Shown piece after piece: positions 26,604 to 35,658 of a stretch of DNA of 64,000 nt. Location of the stretch: NCBI GenBank assembly GCA_016214125.1, contig JACRPC010000027.1:44963-108962 (forward strand), in the 5' to 3' direction. The translations under genes and the position numbers were made by a program. This stretch comes from Rhodospirillales bacterium (GTDB taxonomy: Bacteria; Pseudomonadota; Alphaproteobacteria; Rhodospirillales; WMHbin7). Each line of letters opens with the position of its first letter. Position 1 is the stretch's first letter. The notes beneath the pieces were generated by a model that was not told the origin of the DNA, did no database searches, and saw nothing but the letters and a program-made list of their open reading frames with translations.

Positions 26604-27107
26604 ATGCCAGAAGATGGGACGGACACGGTGAACGATCAGGTTTTGCGCTACGATCGGATGGTGGAAGACGCGTTGCGCGGCGTCATGCGCCAGTGCCTGA
26701 CGCTGGTGGCAAGGCGCGGCGGCCTGCCCGGCGGGCACCATTTCTACATCACCTTCCGCACCCGCCATCCCGGCGTATCGATCCCGGCCCATCTCCTGGC
26801 CCGCTATCCGGAAGAGATCACCATCGTTCTCCAGCACCAGTTCTGGAATCTCGATGTCGGCGAAGACCGTTTTTCGGTCGTGCTGGCCTTCGGCGGCGTG
26901 CGCGAGACCCTGGCGGTGCCTTTTGCCGCCGTGTCCGCCTTTGCCGATCCCTCGGCCAAGTTCGGGCTGCAGTATCAGGTCGAGCAAAGCGAAAGCGCGA
27001 TCCTTCCGCAATCGGTCCCGGCATCCAGCTTGGCGGCGGAACCGTCCAAGCCGGCCGACCCGCCCAAGGGCCAGGTCATCGCGCTCGACGCCTTCCGGAA
27101 GAAATAG
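26604..27107 (+). CDS. sspB: ClpXP adaptor SspB (alpha type)
   Basis: The 167-residue protein matches alphaproteobacterial SspB (LRYDRMVEDALRGVMRQCL, GLPGGHHFYITFRTRHPGV, HLLARYPEEITIVLQHQFWNL, FGGVRETLAVPFAAVSAFADPS). It ends in a Lys-rich tail (KGQVIALDAFRKK) of the sort used to dock on the ClpX N-domain. It binds the ssrA tag and delivers tagged proteins to ClpXP. It begins about 42 bp after the tmRNA gene that encodes that tag. A GTG at 26628 is an alternative start giving MNDQVLRYD. Confidence 0.9.
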   Translation: MPEDGTDTVNDQVLRYDRMVEDALRGVMRQCLTLVARRGGLPGGHHFYITFRTRHPGVSIPAHLLARYPEEITIVLQHQFWNLDVGEDRFSVVLAFGGVRETLAVPFAAVSAFADPSAKFGLQYQVEQSESAILPQSVPASSLAAEPSKPADPPKGQVIALDAFRKK

Positions 27108-27195
27108 GTCGAAACGCCTCCCCCATTTTCTTTGCCAATCATCCTGCCTATAGTGACGGCGGCGTTGCTTGATTGACTGGCTGGCGGAGAGACGA

Positions 27196-28827
27196 ATGGC
27201 CGAACCCGGATTCCACGAGATGTTTCCCCTTGGTCCCGACGAGACGGTTTATCGACCGGTTTCCACCGAGCATGTCGGGGTTGAAACCTTCAAGGGCCAA
27301 AAAATTCTCACCGTCGAGCCGGCGGCGCTGACCCGCTTGGCCTTCGAGGCCTTCCGCGACATTTCGCATTTGCTGCGGCCTGGTCATTTGGCCCAGTTGC
27401 GCAAGATCCTCAACGACCCCGAGGCCTCCGACAACGACCGCTTCGTCGCCTTCGATTTCTTGAAGAACGCCTGCATCGCGGCCGGCATGGTGTTGCCGAT
27501 GTGCCAGGATACCGGCACCGCCATCGTCTTGGGCAAGAAGGGCCAGCGGGTTTGGACCGGCGGCGGCGACGAGGATGCCTTGGCGCTGGGCATCCGCAAG
27601 GCCTACACCGAGCTTAATCTGCGCTACAGCCAAGTGGCGCCGCTCTCCATGTATGACGAGGTCGATACCGGCAACAATCTGCCCGGCCAGATCGACCTCT
27701 TTGCCACCGACGGCGACGCCTACAAATTCCTTTTCATGGCCAAGGGTGGCGGTTCGGCCAACAAGACCTTCCTCTATCAGCAGACGCGCGCCACGCTCAA
27801 TCCCGACGCGCTCTTGCGCTTCCTCGATGCCCAGATCCGCACGCTGGGCACGGCGGCCTGCCCGCCTTACCATCTGGCGGTGGTGATCGGCGGCACCTCG
27901 GCCGAGATGAACATGAAGACGGTGAAGCTTGCCTCGGCGCGCTATCTCGATTCCCTGCCCACGCAAGGCAGCAAGGCCGGCCACGCCATCCGCGATCCCG
28001 AGCTTGAGGCGCAGGTGCACGCGCTCACCCAGCGTATGGGCATGGGCGCTCAATTCGGCGGCAAGTATTTCTGCCACGACGTGCGGGTGATTCGCCTGCC
28101 GCGCCATGGCGCCTCGCTGCCGATCGGCATCGGCGTGTCCTGCTCGGCCGACCGCCAGGCGCTGGGCAAGATCACCAAGGATGGGCTGTTCCTGGAGGCT
28201 CTGGAAGCCGATCCCGCCAAATACCTGCCCGATTATTCCGCCAAGGATTTGGGCGGCGAGGTGGTGGCGATCGATCTCAACCGGCCGATGGCGGACATTC
28301 GGCAAACCCTGTCGCGTTACCCGATCAAGACCCGTCTGGCGCTTTCGGGTCCGATGATCGTGGCGCGCGACATCGCCCACGCCAAGCTGAAGGAGCTGAT
28401 CGACAAGGGCCAGGACCTGCCGCAATATTTCAAGGATCATCCGATCTATTACGCCGGGCCGGCCAAGACGCCGTCCAATTACGCCTCGGGCGCCTTCGGC
28501 CCCACCACGGCGGGGCGGATGGATTCCTATGTCGATCTCTTCCAATCGAAGGGCGCCAGTCTGGTCATGCTGGCCAAGGGCAACCGCTCGAAGGCGGTCA
28601 CCGACGCCTGCAAGAAGCATGGCGGCTTCTATCTGGGTTCGATCGGCGGATCGGCGGCCCGGCTGGCCCAGGACTGCATCAAGAAGGTCGAGGTCGTCGC
28701 CTATCCGGAATTGGGCATGGAGGCGATCTGGCGCATCGAGGTGGTCGATTTTCCGGCCTTCATCATCGTCGACGATAAGGGCAACGATTTCTTCACCGCC
28801 ACGGCGGCGCCGCTGCATAACGGGTAA
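27196..28827 (+). CDS. fumA: Class I (iron-sulfur) fumarate hydratase
   Basis: The 543-residue enzyme matches class I fumarases, with an N-terminal domain containing MCQDTGTA and a C-terminal swivel domain ([17 protein letters not shown]). Cys103, Cys222 (GTAACPPYH) and Cys316 (GVSCSADRQ) have the spacing of the three [4Fe-4S] ligands in FumA-type enzymes. It interconverts fumarate and malate in the TCA cycle and is oxygen-sensitive. The ATG at 27196 has GGCGGAGAG upstream. The TfoX-N gene follows 19 bp later. Confidence 0.93.
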   Translation: MAEPGFHEMFPLGPDETVYRPVSTEHVGVETFKGQKILTVEPAALTRLAFEAFRDISHLLRPGHLAQLRKILNDPEASDNDRFVAFDFLKNACIAAGMVLPMCQDTGTAIVLGKKGQRVWTGGGDEDALALGIRKAYTELNLRYSQVAPLSMYDEVDTGNNLPGQIDLFATDGDAYKFLFMAKGGGSANKTFLYQQTRATLNPDALLRFLDAQIRTLGTAACPPYHLAVVIGGTSAEMNMKTVKLASARYLDSLPTQGSKAGHAIRDPELEAQVHALTQRMGMGAQFGGKYFCHDVRVIRLPRHGASLPIGIGVSCSADRQALGKITKDGLFLEALEADPAKYLPDYSAKDLGGEVVAIDLNRPMADIRQTLSRYPIKTRLALSGPMIVARDIAHAKLKELIDKGQDLPQYFKDHPIYYAGPAKTPSNYASGAFGPTTAGRMDSYVDLFQSKGASLVMLAKGNRSKAVTDACKKHGGFYLGSIGGSAARLAQDCIKKVEVVAYPELGMEAIWRIEVVDFPAFIIVDDKGNDFFTATAAPLHNG

Positions 28828-28846
28828 CTCGAACCGGGAGTCCTGC

Positions 28847-29200
28847 TTGCGCAACAACCAAGCCTTCGTCGCCTTCACTCTTGAACAGCTCGACGGGTTG
28901 GGCGGCGTTTCGGCGCGGGCGATGTTTGGCGGCCACGGCCTTTACCGCAACGGTCGGATGTTCGCCCTGGTGGCCGACGACGTGCTTTATCTCAAGGCCA
29001 ACGACGCCAACCGGCCCCTCTTGGAAGCTCAGGGCGGCCAGCCTTTCAAGCCCTTTGCCGACAAGAAGATGGTGATGCCCTACATCGAGGTGCCGGTCGA
29101 TCTGTTGGAGGATGCCGACCGGCTGGTCGAGTTGGCGCACACGGCTCTGGCGGCGGCGATGGCGGCACCCCCGCCCCCCAAGCGACGGAGAGCGAAATGA
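28847..29200 (+). CDS. TfoX N-terminal domain protein
   Basis: This 117-residue protein starts at TTG 28847, with GGGAG 8 bp upstream. It matches the TfoX N-terminal domain (FTLEQLDGLGGVSARAMFGGHGLY, DDVLYLKAND, FADKKMVMPYIEVP). The C-terminal DNA-transformation half of TfoX/Sxy is absent, as in most stand-alone members, whose function is not established. A Pro/Arg/Lys tail ends the protein. The stop overlaps the FecR-domain start (ATGA). Confidence 0.82.
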   Translation: MRNNQAFVAFTLEQLDGLGGVSARAMFGGHGLYRNGRMFALVADDVLYLKANDANRPLLEAQGGQPFKPFADKKMVMPYIEVPVDLLEDADRLVELAHTALAAAMAAPPPPKRRRAK

Positions 29201-29820
29201 TCCCTCGCCGAATGTGCTTCGCCGGCTTGCTGCTGGCCTTCGTCCTGGCGCCGATGACGCTGGCGGCGCAGGAAAAAGTGGGCGAGGTGACGCGCCTCGA
29301 GGGCCGTGCGGCGCGCGGCGATGGCGCCGATCTGGCGTTGGGCGCGCCCATCCGTCGCTTCGAGACGGTGCTGACCGGCGGCCTGTCGCGCCTGGAGATC
29401 ACCTTTGTCGATAACGGCGTGCTGGTGTTGGGTGACAACGCCCGGCTGGTCATCGACGAGTATGTCTACGCGCCCGACGCCAAGCGGGGCAATGTCGCGC
29501 TCAGCGTGGTGCAAGGCGCGTTCCGCGCCGTCAGCGGCCGGATCGCCGAACTCGACGGCAGGCCCTATCGGCTGCGCACGCCCTTGGCGACCATCGGCAT
29601 TCGCGGCACCGAATTCTGGGGCGGCGCCATCGACGGTGCCTTCGGCGTCGCTCTCCTTGAGGGTGCCGGCCTGGTGATCGAAAACGCCCAGGGCCGGATC
29701 GAAATCGCCCGGGTGGGCGACGGCACCACGCTGCGCGCCGGCCAGGCGCCGGAGGCGCCCATCACCTGGAGCCCCGACAAGGTGGCGCGCGCCATTGCCA
29801 CGGTGGCCTTCCGCCCGTGA
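29197..29820 (+). CDS. Exported FecR-domain protein
   Basis: The 207-residue protein begins with a signal peptide (residues 1-24, cleavage near LAAQ) followed by a FecR/FecR-like beta domain (GEVTRLEGRAARG, TGGLSRLEITFVDNGVLVLGDNARLVIDEYVY, TPLATIGIRGTEFWG). This version lacks the FecR transmembrane sensor segment, so it is a periplasmic FecR-like domain rather than a sigma-regulator. It overlaps both neighbours by about 4 bp, consistent with one translationally coupled unit. Confidence 0.8.
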   Translation: MIPRRMCFAGLLLAFVLAPMTLAAQEKVGEVTRLEGRAARGDGADLALGAPIRRFETVLTGGLSRLEITFVDNGVLVLGDNARLVIDEYVYAPDAKRGNVALSVVQGAFRAVSGRIAELDGRPYRLRTPLATIGIRGTEFWGGAIDGAFGVALLEGAGLVIENAQGRIEIARVGDGTTLRAGQAPEAPITWSPDKVARAIATVAFRP

Positions 29821-30047
29821 CGCTTGATGCCCGCGATCCCCTGGTCAAGCGTTCGCTCACCATCGCCGGTCATCGCACCAGCGTGACCTTGGAGGCGCCG
29901 TTCTGGGAGGCCCTGAAGGCGATCGCCGCCCGGCGTGGTCTTTCGCTCAATCAGTTGGCGACCGAAATCGACGAAACGCGGCCGGGCAATCTGTCGAGCG
30001 CGCTTCGCCTCTACGCCTTTGAGCAGGCCAAGCGAGGTTCGGCATGA
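29817..30047 (+). CDS. Small ribbon-helix-helix domain protein
   Basis: The 76-residue protein starts at GTG overlapping the preceding TGA. The core KRSLTIAGHRTSVTLEAPFWEALKAIAARRGLSLNQLATEID matches the RHH_4 ribbon-helix-helix fold: a strand SVTLE, then two helices. This type may bind DNA, but some members are linked to enzymes. No cognate toxin is adjacent: the next gene is a LysE-type exporter whose ATG overlaps this stop. Confidence 0.75.
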   Translation: MTLDARDPLVKRSLTIAGHRTSVTLEAPFWEALKAIAARRGLSLNQLATEIDETRPGNLSSALRLYAFEQAKRGSA

Positions 30048-30682
30048 GTTGGCCGCTGCCGGTGCCCGCCCCGCTCTTGGGCGTCTATGTTCTGGTGGCC
30101 GGCGCCCTGGTGCTGTCGCCGGGGCCCGACACGCTGCTCATCATCCGTTACACCCTGGCCTCGGGGCGCGCTTCGGGCATGGCGACGGTCGCCGGCGTTC
30201 AGCTTGGTCTGATGGTCCATACGGCGGCGGCGGTGCTGGGGCTGTCGGTGCTGATCCTGTCCTCGCCCCTGCTGTTCAAGACGGTGGCGGTTCTGGGCGC
30301 CGCCTATCTCGCTTGGCTTGGTCTGCAAGCCGTTCGAGGCGGTGCGCTCAGCATGGAAGGCGAAGCCGGCAGCCAACCCTCGGCCGCCAAGGCGCTGCGC
30401 GACGCCGCCATCACCAACATCCTCAATCCCAAGGTCATCTTGCTGTTCCTGGCGCTGATGCCCAATTTCGTCGCCGTTGAATTGGGGCGGGTGCCGCTGC
30501 AATTGGCGACGCTGGCCGCCACGCTCCTGGTCATCAACACCATCTGGCAGAGCGGCCTGGTGCTGGCCGCAAGCTGGGCGCGTCAGGGCTTGATGCGCCC
30601 ACGGGTTCAGCGAGGCGTGTCCTGGGCGACCGGCGCCATCTTCCTGGTCTTCGCGATCTTGATGCTGATCGAGCATCTGTAG
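30044..30682 (+). CDS. LysE family translocator
   Basis: The 212-residue integral membrane protein has about six hydrophobic segments and the family motifs LSPGPDTLLIIRYTLASGRASG near the N-terminus and NPKVILLFLALMPNFV in the middle. LysE/RhtB proteins export amino acids or related small molecules. It is the last gene of the fum-tfoX-fecR-rhh-lysE run and converges on the AsmA gene with 6 bp between stops. Confidence 0.88.
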   Translation: MSWPLPVPAPLLGVYVLVAGALVLSPGPDTLLIIRYTLASGRASGMATVAGVQLGLMVHTAAAVLGLSVLILSSPLLFKTVAVLGAAYLAWLGLQAVRGGALSMEGEAGSQPSAAKALRDAAITNILNPKVILLFLALMPNFVAVELGRVPLQLATLAATLLVINTIWQSGLVLAASWARQGLMRPRVQRGVSWATGAIFLVFAILMLIEHL

Positions 30683-30688
30683 CGACGA

Positions 30689-33600
30689 TTACCGGTTCAG
30701 ATCCTTCAGAAATCCTTTAAGCCCGCCCTTCTTCTTGTCCTTGGTCGAATCGGGAGCGGGGGATTCGGTCGAGGGTTCGGTGGGCGCGGATTTGGCGCCG
30801 CCCAGGATTTGCTGCAGCGCCTCGGCATTCTTGCCGCCCTTGCCCTTCAAGGCTTTCGACAGTCCCTTGGCGCCCAGCCAATTGACCAGCTCGTTGGCCT
30901 CGATGATCCGCCGGGGCGCATCGATCGGTCCGTCGAGGCGAAGGCCGAACGGCGGCACGCCCGCCGGTTCGGTCAGTTGGAAGCGCGCCCGCGCGTCCAG
31001 CAGCCATTGCGGTAAGTCGGCGGTCACGGTGCCGGTGCCTTGGCCGCCCTCGGCGTTCAGGCGCAGATCGGTGCTGGTGGCGACGCCGTTCTCGATTTTG
31101 AAGTTGCCATCCAGGGTGGAGAAGCGAGTCGAGCCGCCCGACATGCCGCCCTGCAAAAGAGCCAGGACCGAACCCAGATTGTCGAGATTGTTGAGTCGTT
31201 GGGTAACGGCCTTCAAATCGAATCCCTGCACCCGGCCTTCGCGGGCGGCGATCTTGCCGTCGCCCGCAAGGCGCGCCACCCAATCGGCCATCGAACGGCC
31301 GTTGGCGACCACATTCATCGTCAGATCGAACTGACCGTCGGCCAAGCTCACTCCGGCGGTGTCGAACAGCGCCTGGCGGATGTTGGCCTTGGTGATTCCC
31401 AGGGCGGCGGTGAGCGTCGGCGCGCCTTGGGCCGACAAGGCGCCGTTCAGGGCAAAGCCGCCGCCGAACAGGCTGCCGTTGAATTTCGACAGCACCGCCC
31501 GACCTTCGTTGAGTGCCAGGGCGATCTGCGGCTTGTCGATGCGGTACTTCTCGAAAAGAAGGGCGCCGGCATTAAGATCGAGCCGGAGATCGAGGGCGTT
31601 GAGCGCTGTCAGATTGATCGCTTCGCGCGACCAGCGTTCCGAGAGGGCCGCCTTTAACCAAGACGGCGGCGGCGACGGCATTTTCGAAATTCCGAAGGCC
31701 GCCGGTTGGGACAGACTCACTTGGCCCAGCCAGCCGCGCCAGCCCTGGGGCAGGAAGGCTTGGCGACGCGCCGGCAGGAAGGGATCGAGGGCGATTTCGT
31801 CGGCGTTGAGGGCGGCGGTGATCTTCGGGCGGTTTCCACCCAACACCACGCCGGCCTGGCCGGCCAGGGTGATCCGGCCGATCCGGGCACGCAGATCGGC
31901 GAGATCGAATTTTTGGGCATCGCCCTTCAGTTTGGCGGCAAAGGCGAAGGCGCCGGGATTGGCTTCGACGGGTCGCCAGCCCTCGGCGAACAGGCGCACG
32001 AGCTGCAGCAGGCTGGCGTGGCTGGCTTCCACCGTCAGGTCGAAGCGCGGCTGGGTCAGGGGATCGATCGCCGTGCCCTGAGCCTTGATCGCGCCGCCCG
32101 CCAACTCGCTTTGCGCATCGAAGGCGATCTGCTGCGGCGTGCCGTTGAGCCGGGCGCGCAGCGCCACCGTGCCCAGCTTGTCGGGAGCGATGGGAAGTTC
32201 CACACCCAGGAACCGAGCCGTCCGTGCCGGGGTTCGGCTGCGCAGATCGAGGGTGAGGTCCTTGAAGGTGGGTGCGCCATCGGCCAGGCCTTCGAGGCCG
32301 CCGACGATCTTCGCTTGCAGCCCGGCCAGATCGGCGAACCCGGCCTCGCGGAGCTGAATCTGTCCTTTGATCAGGCTGCCATCGATCACCGCATCCTGAA
32401 CGACCGAACCCTTGTAGCTGAGCGCGCCAACCTTGGCGCGGATGTTGGCGTCGAACCCCTTCAGTTGGGCGAGCGCCGGAAAAGCCGAGGCAGCCGAGGG
32501 CGATGATCCGGTCGCCACGGTTGCCGATTTCTTCTCGACCCCCGGCGAGGCCGGCCCCTTTGCGACGGGGGTCGAAGCCGCCAAATAGGAATCGAGGTCG
32601 AGACGATCGAGCCCCAGGCTAAGCCCCAGCGCCGGCCTGGGGCCCGGGCGGTAGGTCGCGGCACCCAGAAGGCGCGATTCGTCGAGCCGAACATCGAGAT
32701 CGGTGAGCCGCACCTCGCGCGTCGTGCCGCGCACCGCCGCCAGCATCTTGAACTTCTTAAGGCGCGTCGGCGCCAGCCCGCCGACGTCTTGCTTGAACGC
32801 GGCAAGCGTGGCGCGCAGATTGTCGCCGGCCGCCTCCAAGGTGCCTTCGAACAGCAGGCCTTCCTTGTTCTCGGTGAGGAATCCGAACAGCGACACCTCG
32901 CCGCCCTGCGGCAGTTGCAGACTGGCCTGGCTTAGGGTGAGCTCGCCGTCGGTCAGGGCGAGATTGGCTCGCAGATCGCGGAACGCGGCGCCTTGATAGG
33001 CGAGCGCGCCGACGCGCAGATCAAGGGCGCCGTTCACGCCACGCGGCAAAAGCGAGCCCACACCGGCCGAGGCCTGGGGGGGCGCACCCGGCGGCGCGGC
33101 GGCCTCCTTAGCGGGCGTCGAAACCGGGCTTGGCCCTTGGGCGGCGGGCCGTCCGGCGAACATTGGGTCGAGGCCGATGGTCTCGAAGGCGAGCTGACCT
33201 TGAAGGTTGGGCTTGCCTTGCAGATCGACGCGGAGCTTGCCCCTGCCGCGATCCTTGCCAAGGACCAAGACAAGCTCGCCCAAATCGATCGCTTGCGGCG
33301 AGACCGAAAGATTGGCCTCCAGCCCAAAGGAGCTGGCCGAAGCCTCGCCGCCGGGCGCCACCAGACCGGTCAGGGCACCCAGGCTCTTTCCCTCGATCGC
33401 CAATTTGCCGCGAGCCGTGTAGCCGGCCGATAGACGCGATACCAAGCCGGAAAATCGCAAGGCGATCTCGGCGCGCGGCAGGAAAAATTCGACGTCCAGG
33501 GGGGCGGCCCGTTCGCCCTTCAGCGATTCCAATCCAGCCTCGATGCGCATCAGCACGCCATCGACCAGTGCCTCGCCTTTCAGGCGGAACGGTCCGGTGA

Positions 33601-34183
33601 GCGAGCGCAGGCCGAGGGTCAGATCGACGTTCTGTGCGCGGTGCGATTCGCCGCTGCGGTGATCCAGGGTCGACAAAGTGCCGTTGCGGATTTCCAGCCG
33701 CTCGACGCCGAACGTCGACGCCGTTGCGCCACCCGACGGTTCCGATTTTGGCACGGTCGTGGCGGAGGACGGCGGAGAGGAGGAGGCCGGCATCGATTCG
33801 AACGACCAGTTCGGCTTGCCGTCGGCAAGGATTTCGAAAGCGATCGTCGGCCGGTCGAGCGTCACCCGATCGAGCGCAAAATTTCCCTGCAAAAGCGCCA
33901 GGAGGTCGAGCCGCAACTCGGCCCGCTCGACCCGGATCATCTCCGGCGCCCGGGCACCCTTGACGTTGCCCAAAGTCAGCCGTTCCACCGAAAGCGCCGG
34001 CATCGGCAACAGCGCCAGCGACAGCGCACCTTCGATGGCGACCGGGCGGCCGACTGCCTGCGCCAGGCGGGCAAGGACCTCACCCTTGAAGCGGTTGGCG
34101 TCGACCAAGAGCGGAATCAAGCCGCCGGCCACCACGATGATGACCACCAGCGCACCGATTCCGATGAAGAGTTTTCGCAGCAC
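30689..34183 (-). CDS. AsmA family protein
   Basis: This large protein is 1164 residues from a GTG at 34183. It has an N-terminal transmembrane anchor (KLFIGIGALVVIIVVAGGL), the AsmA N-terminal signature (VDANRFKGEVLARLAQAVGRPVAIEG), long beta-rich repeats, and the AsmA_2 C-terminal domain (TMNVVANGRSMADWVARLAGDGKIAAREG). AsmA-like proteins sit in the inner membrane and are thought to form bridges for lipid movement to the outer membrane. Two Pro/Ala/Ser-rich low-complexity inserts occur near residues 125-145 and 355-375. In-frame TTG/GTG codons upstream to 34249 are possible starts. Confidence 0.85.
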   Translation of the reverse strand: MLRKLFIGIGALVVIIVVAGGLIPLLVDANRFKGEVLARLAQAVGRPVAIEGALSLALLPMPALSVERLTLGNVKGARAPEMIRVERAELRLDLLALLQGNFALDRVTLDRPTIAFEILADGKPNWSFESMPASSSPPSSATTVPKSEPSGGATASTFGVERLEIRNGTLSTLDHRSGESHRAQNVDLTLGLRSLTGPFRLKGEALVDGVLMRIEAGLESLKGERAAPLDVEFFLPRAEIALRFSGLVSRLSAGYTARGKLAIEGKSLGALTGLVAPGGEASASSFGLEANLSVSPQAIDLGELVLVLGKDRGRGKLRVDLQGKPNLQGQLAFETIGLDPMFAGRPAAQGPSPVSTPAKEAAAPPGAPPQASAGVGSLLPRGVNGALDLRVGALAYQGAAFRDLRANLALTDGELTLSQASLQLPQGGEVSLFGFLTENKEGLLFEGTLEAAGDNLRATLAAFKQDVGGLAPTRLKKFKMLAAVRGTTREVRLTDLDVRLDESRLLGAATYRPGPRPALGLSLGLDRLDLDSYLAASTPVAKGPASPGVEKKSATVATGSSPSAASAFPALAQLKGFDANIRAKVGALSYKGSVVQDAVIDGSLIKGQIQLREAGFADLAGLQAKIVGGLEGLADGAPTFKDLTLDLRSRTPARTARFLGVELPIAPDKLGTVALRARLNGTPQQIAFDAQSELAGGAIKAQGTAIDPLTQPRFDLTVEASHASLLQLVRLFAEGWRPVEANPGAFAFAAKLKGDAQKFDLADLRARIGRITLAGQAGVVLGGNRPKITAALNADEIALDPFLPARRQAFLPQGWRGWLGQVSLSQPAAFGISKMPSPPPSWLKAALSERWSREAINLTALNALDLRLDLNAGALLFEKYRIDKPQIALALNEGRAVLSKFNGSLFGGGFALNGALSAQGAPTLTAALGITKANIRQALFDTAGVSLADGQFDLTMNVVANGRSMADWVARLAGDGKIAAREGRVQGFDLKAVTQRLNNLDNLGSVLALLQGGMSGGSTRFSTLDGNFKIENGVATSTDLRLNAEGGQGTGTVTADLPQWLLDARARFQLTEPAGVPPFGLRLDGPIDAPRRIIEANELVNWLGAKGLSKALKGKGGKNAEALQQILGGAKSAPTEPSTESPAPDSTKDKKKGGLKGFLKDLNR

Positions 34184-34259
34184 GGGGTTGAGCCTGATTC
34201 CGCCGATTTGTTCCGGACGCACTCTGGCACCGGATGGGCGGTGAATCAATCGCGGCGAC

Positions 34260-35645
34260 TCATGCGGGGCGCTTGGCGAGAATCTTGCCGGGATTGAGGA
34301 GGTTCGCCGGATCGAGCGCCATCTTGATCGCCCGCATCACGGCCACACCATGGCCGAACTCGCGCTCCACCGCCGCGATCTTGCCGATGCCGACGCCGTG
34401 TTCGCCGGTCGAGGTGCCATCCATGGCCAGCGCCCGATCGACCTGGCGCTCGGCAAAACGCTTGACGCTTTCCAGTTCGGCGGCGTTGCCGGGCTCGATC
34501 ATGAACACGGTGTGATAGTTGCCGTCGCCGACATGGCCGAGGATCGAGGTCGGCATGCTCATCCGCGCCAAATCGGCGCGGGTCTCGGCGATGCTTTCCG
34601 CCAGGCGCGAGATCGGCACGCAGACATCGGTGGTGAAGCCTTTGCGGCCCGGATAACGCGCCAGCAGGGCGTAATAGCCGTCATGGCGGGCCTGCCAAAG
34701 CTTGTTGCGCTCCTCGGTCTTCGTCGTCCAGCGGAATGGACCGCTGCCGCGCTCGGCCGCCAGCGCCCCCACCAGTTCCGCCTGCTCGGCCACCCCTTTG
34801 GCGCTGCCATGAAATTCAAGGAACAAAGTGGGCGCCACCGGATAGTCGAGTTTGGCGTAGCGGTTGACGGCGTCCAGCATCGCCTCGTCGAGAAGCTCGA
34901 TGCGGGCCACCGGCACCCCGGCCTGGATGGTGGCAATGACGGCATCGACCGCCGCCGCCACGCTGGGGAAGGCGACCACGGCGGCCGAGATCGCCTCGGG
35001 AATGCCCCAAAGGCGAAGGGTGAGTTCGGTGATGATGCCGAGCGTGCCTTCGGAACCGATGAACAGCCGGGTGAGATCGTAGCCGGCGGCCGATTTGCGG
35101 GCGCGCCTTGCGGTACGGATGACGCGTCCGTCGGCCAGCACCACTTCCAGGGACAGCACCGCGTCGCGCATGGTGCCGTAGCGCACCGCGTTGGTGCCCG
35201 AGGCCCGCGTCGCCGCCATGCCGCCCAAAGTGGCGTCGGCGCCCGGATCGACGGGGAAGAACAGGCCTTGGTCGCGCAACGTGTCGTTCAGGCGCTTGCG
35301 GGTTACGCCCGGCTGGACGGTGACGTCCATATCGTCGGGCCGCACCGCAAGGATGGCGTCCATTTGGGTAAGATCAAGGCAAAGTCCGCCTTCCTCGGCC
35401 ACCACCTGACCCTCGATCGACGTGCCGGCGCCAAAGGCGATCACCGGCACCCGGTGCTTGGCGCAAAGGGCGACGATGGCGGAAACCTCGGCGGTCGAGC
35501 GGGCGAAGGCAACCGCCTCGGGCGGCATCGGCGGATGCCAGGATTCGCCCTGGCCGTGGCGCTCGCGGATGGTGGCGTTGCGGGTAAGCCGTTCGCCCAG
35601 GAGCGATTCGAGTCCGGCGATCAGATCGGGGGGCAGCGCGGGCAT
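34260..35645 (-). CDS. FAD-binding 2-hydroxyacid dehydrogenase (D-lactate dehydrogenase, LDHD type)
   Basis: The 461-residue protein has the PCMH FAD-binding domain (VPVIAFGAGTSIEGQV, PGADATLGGMAATRASGTNAVRYG, LFIGSEGTLGIITELTL) and the FAD-oxidase C-terminal domain (GHVGDGNYHTVF, STGEHGVGIGK, DPANLLNPGKIL). It is closest in layout to D-lactate/D-2-hydroxyacid dehydrogenases that feed electrons to cytochrome c or quinone. It lies upstream of asmA on the same strand, with 76 bp between, and 13 bp after the CNT transporter gene. Confidence 0.9.
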   Translation of the reverse strand: MPALPPDLIAGLESLLGERLTRNATIRERHGQGESWHPPMPPEAVAFARSTAEVSAIVALCAKHRVPVIAFGAGTSIEGQVVAEEGGLCLDLTQMDAILAVRPDDMDVTVQPGVTRKRLNDTLRDQGLFFPVDPGADATLGGMAATRASGTNAVRYGTMRDAVLSLEVVLADGRVIRTARRARKSAAGYDLTRLFIGSEGTLGIITELTLRLWGIPEAISAAVVAFPSVAAAVDAVIATIQAGVPVARIELLDEAMLDAVNRYAKLDYPVAPTLFLEFHGSAKGVAEQAELVGALAAERGSGPFRWTTKTEERNKLWQARHDGYYALLARYPGRKGFTTDVCVPISRLAESIAETRADLARMSMPTSILGHVGDGNYHTVFMIEPGNAAELESVKRFAERQVDRALAMDGTSTGEHGVGIGKIAAVEREFGHGVAVMRAIKMALDPANLLNPGKILAKRPA

Positions 35646-35658
35646 CGGGGATTCTCTC

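Noticed and set aside
30044..30047. Ribbon-helix-helix gene as an antitoxin with LysE neighbour as toxin
   Set aside because: The neighbour is a clear amino-acid exporter, so there is no toxin partner; the short overlap is ordinary operon packing.
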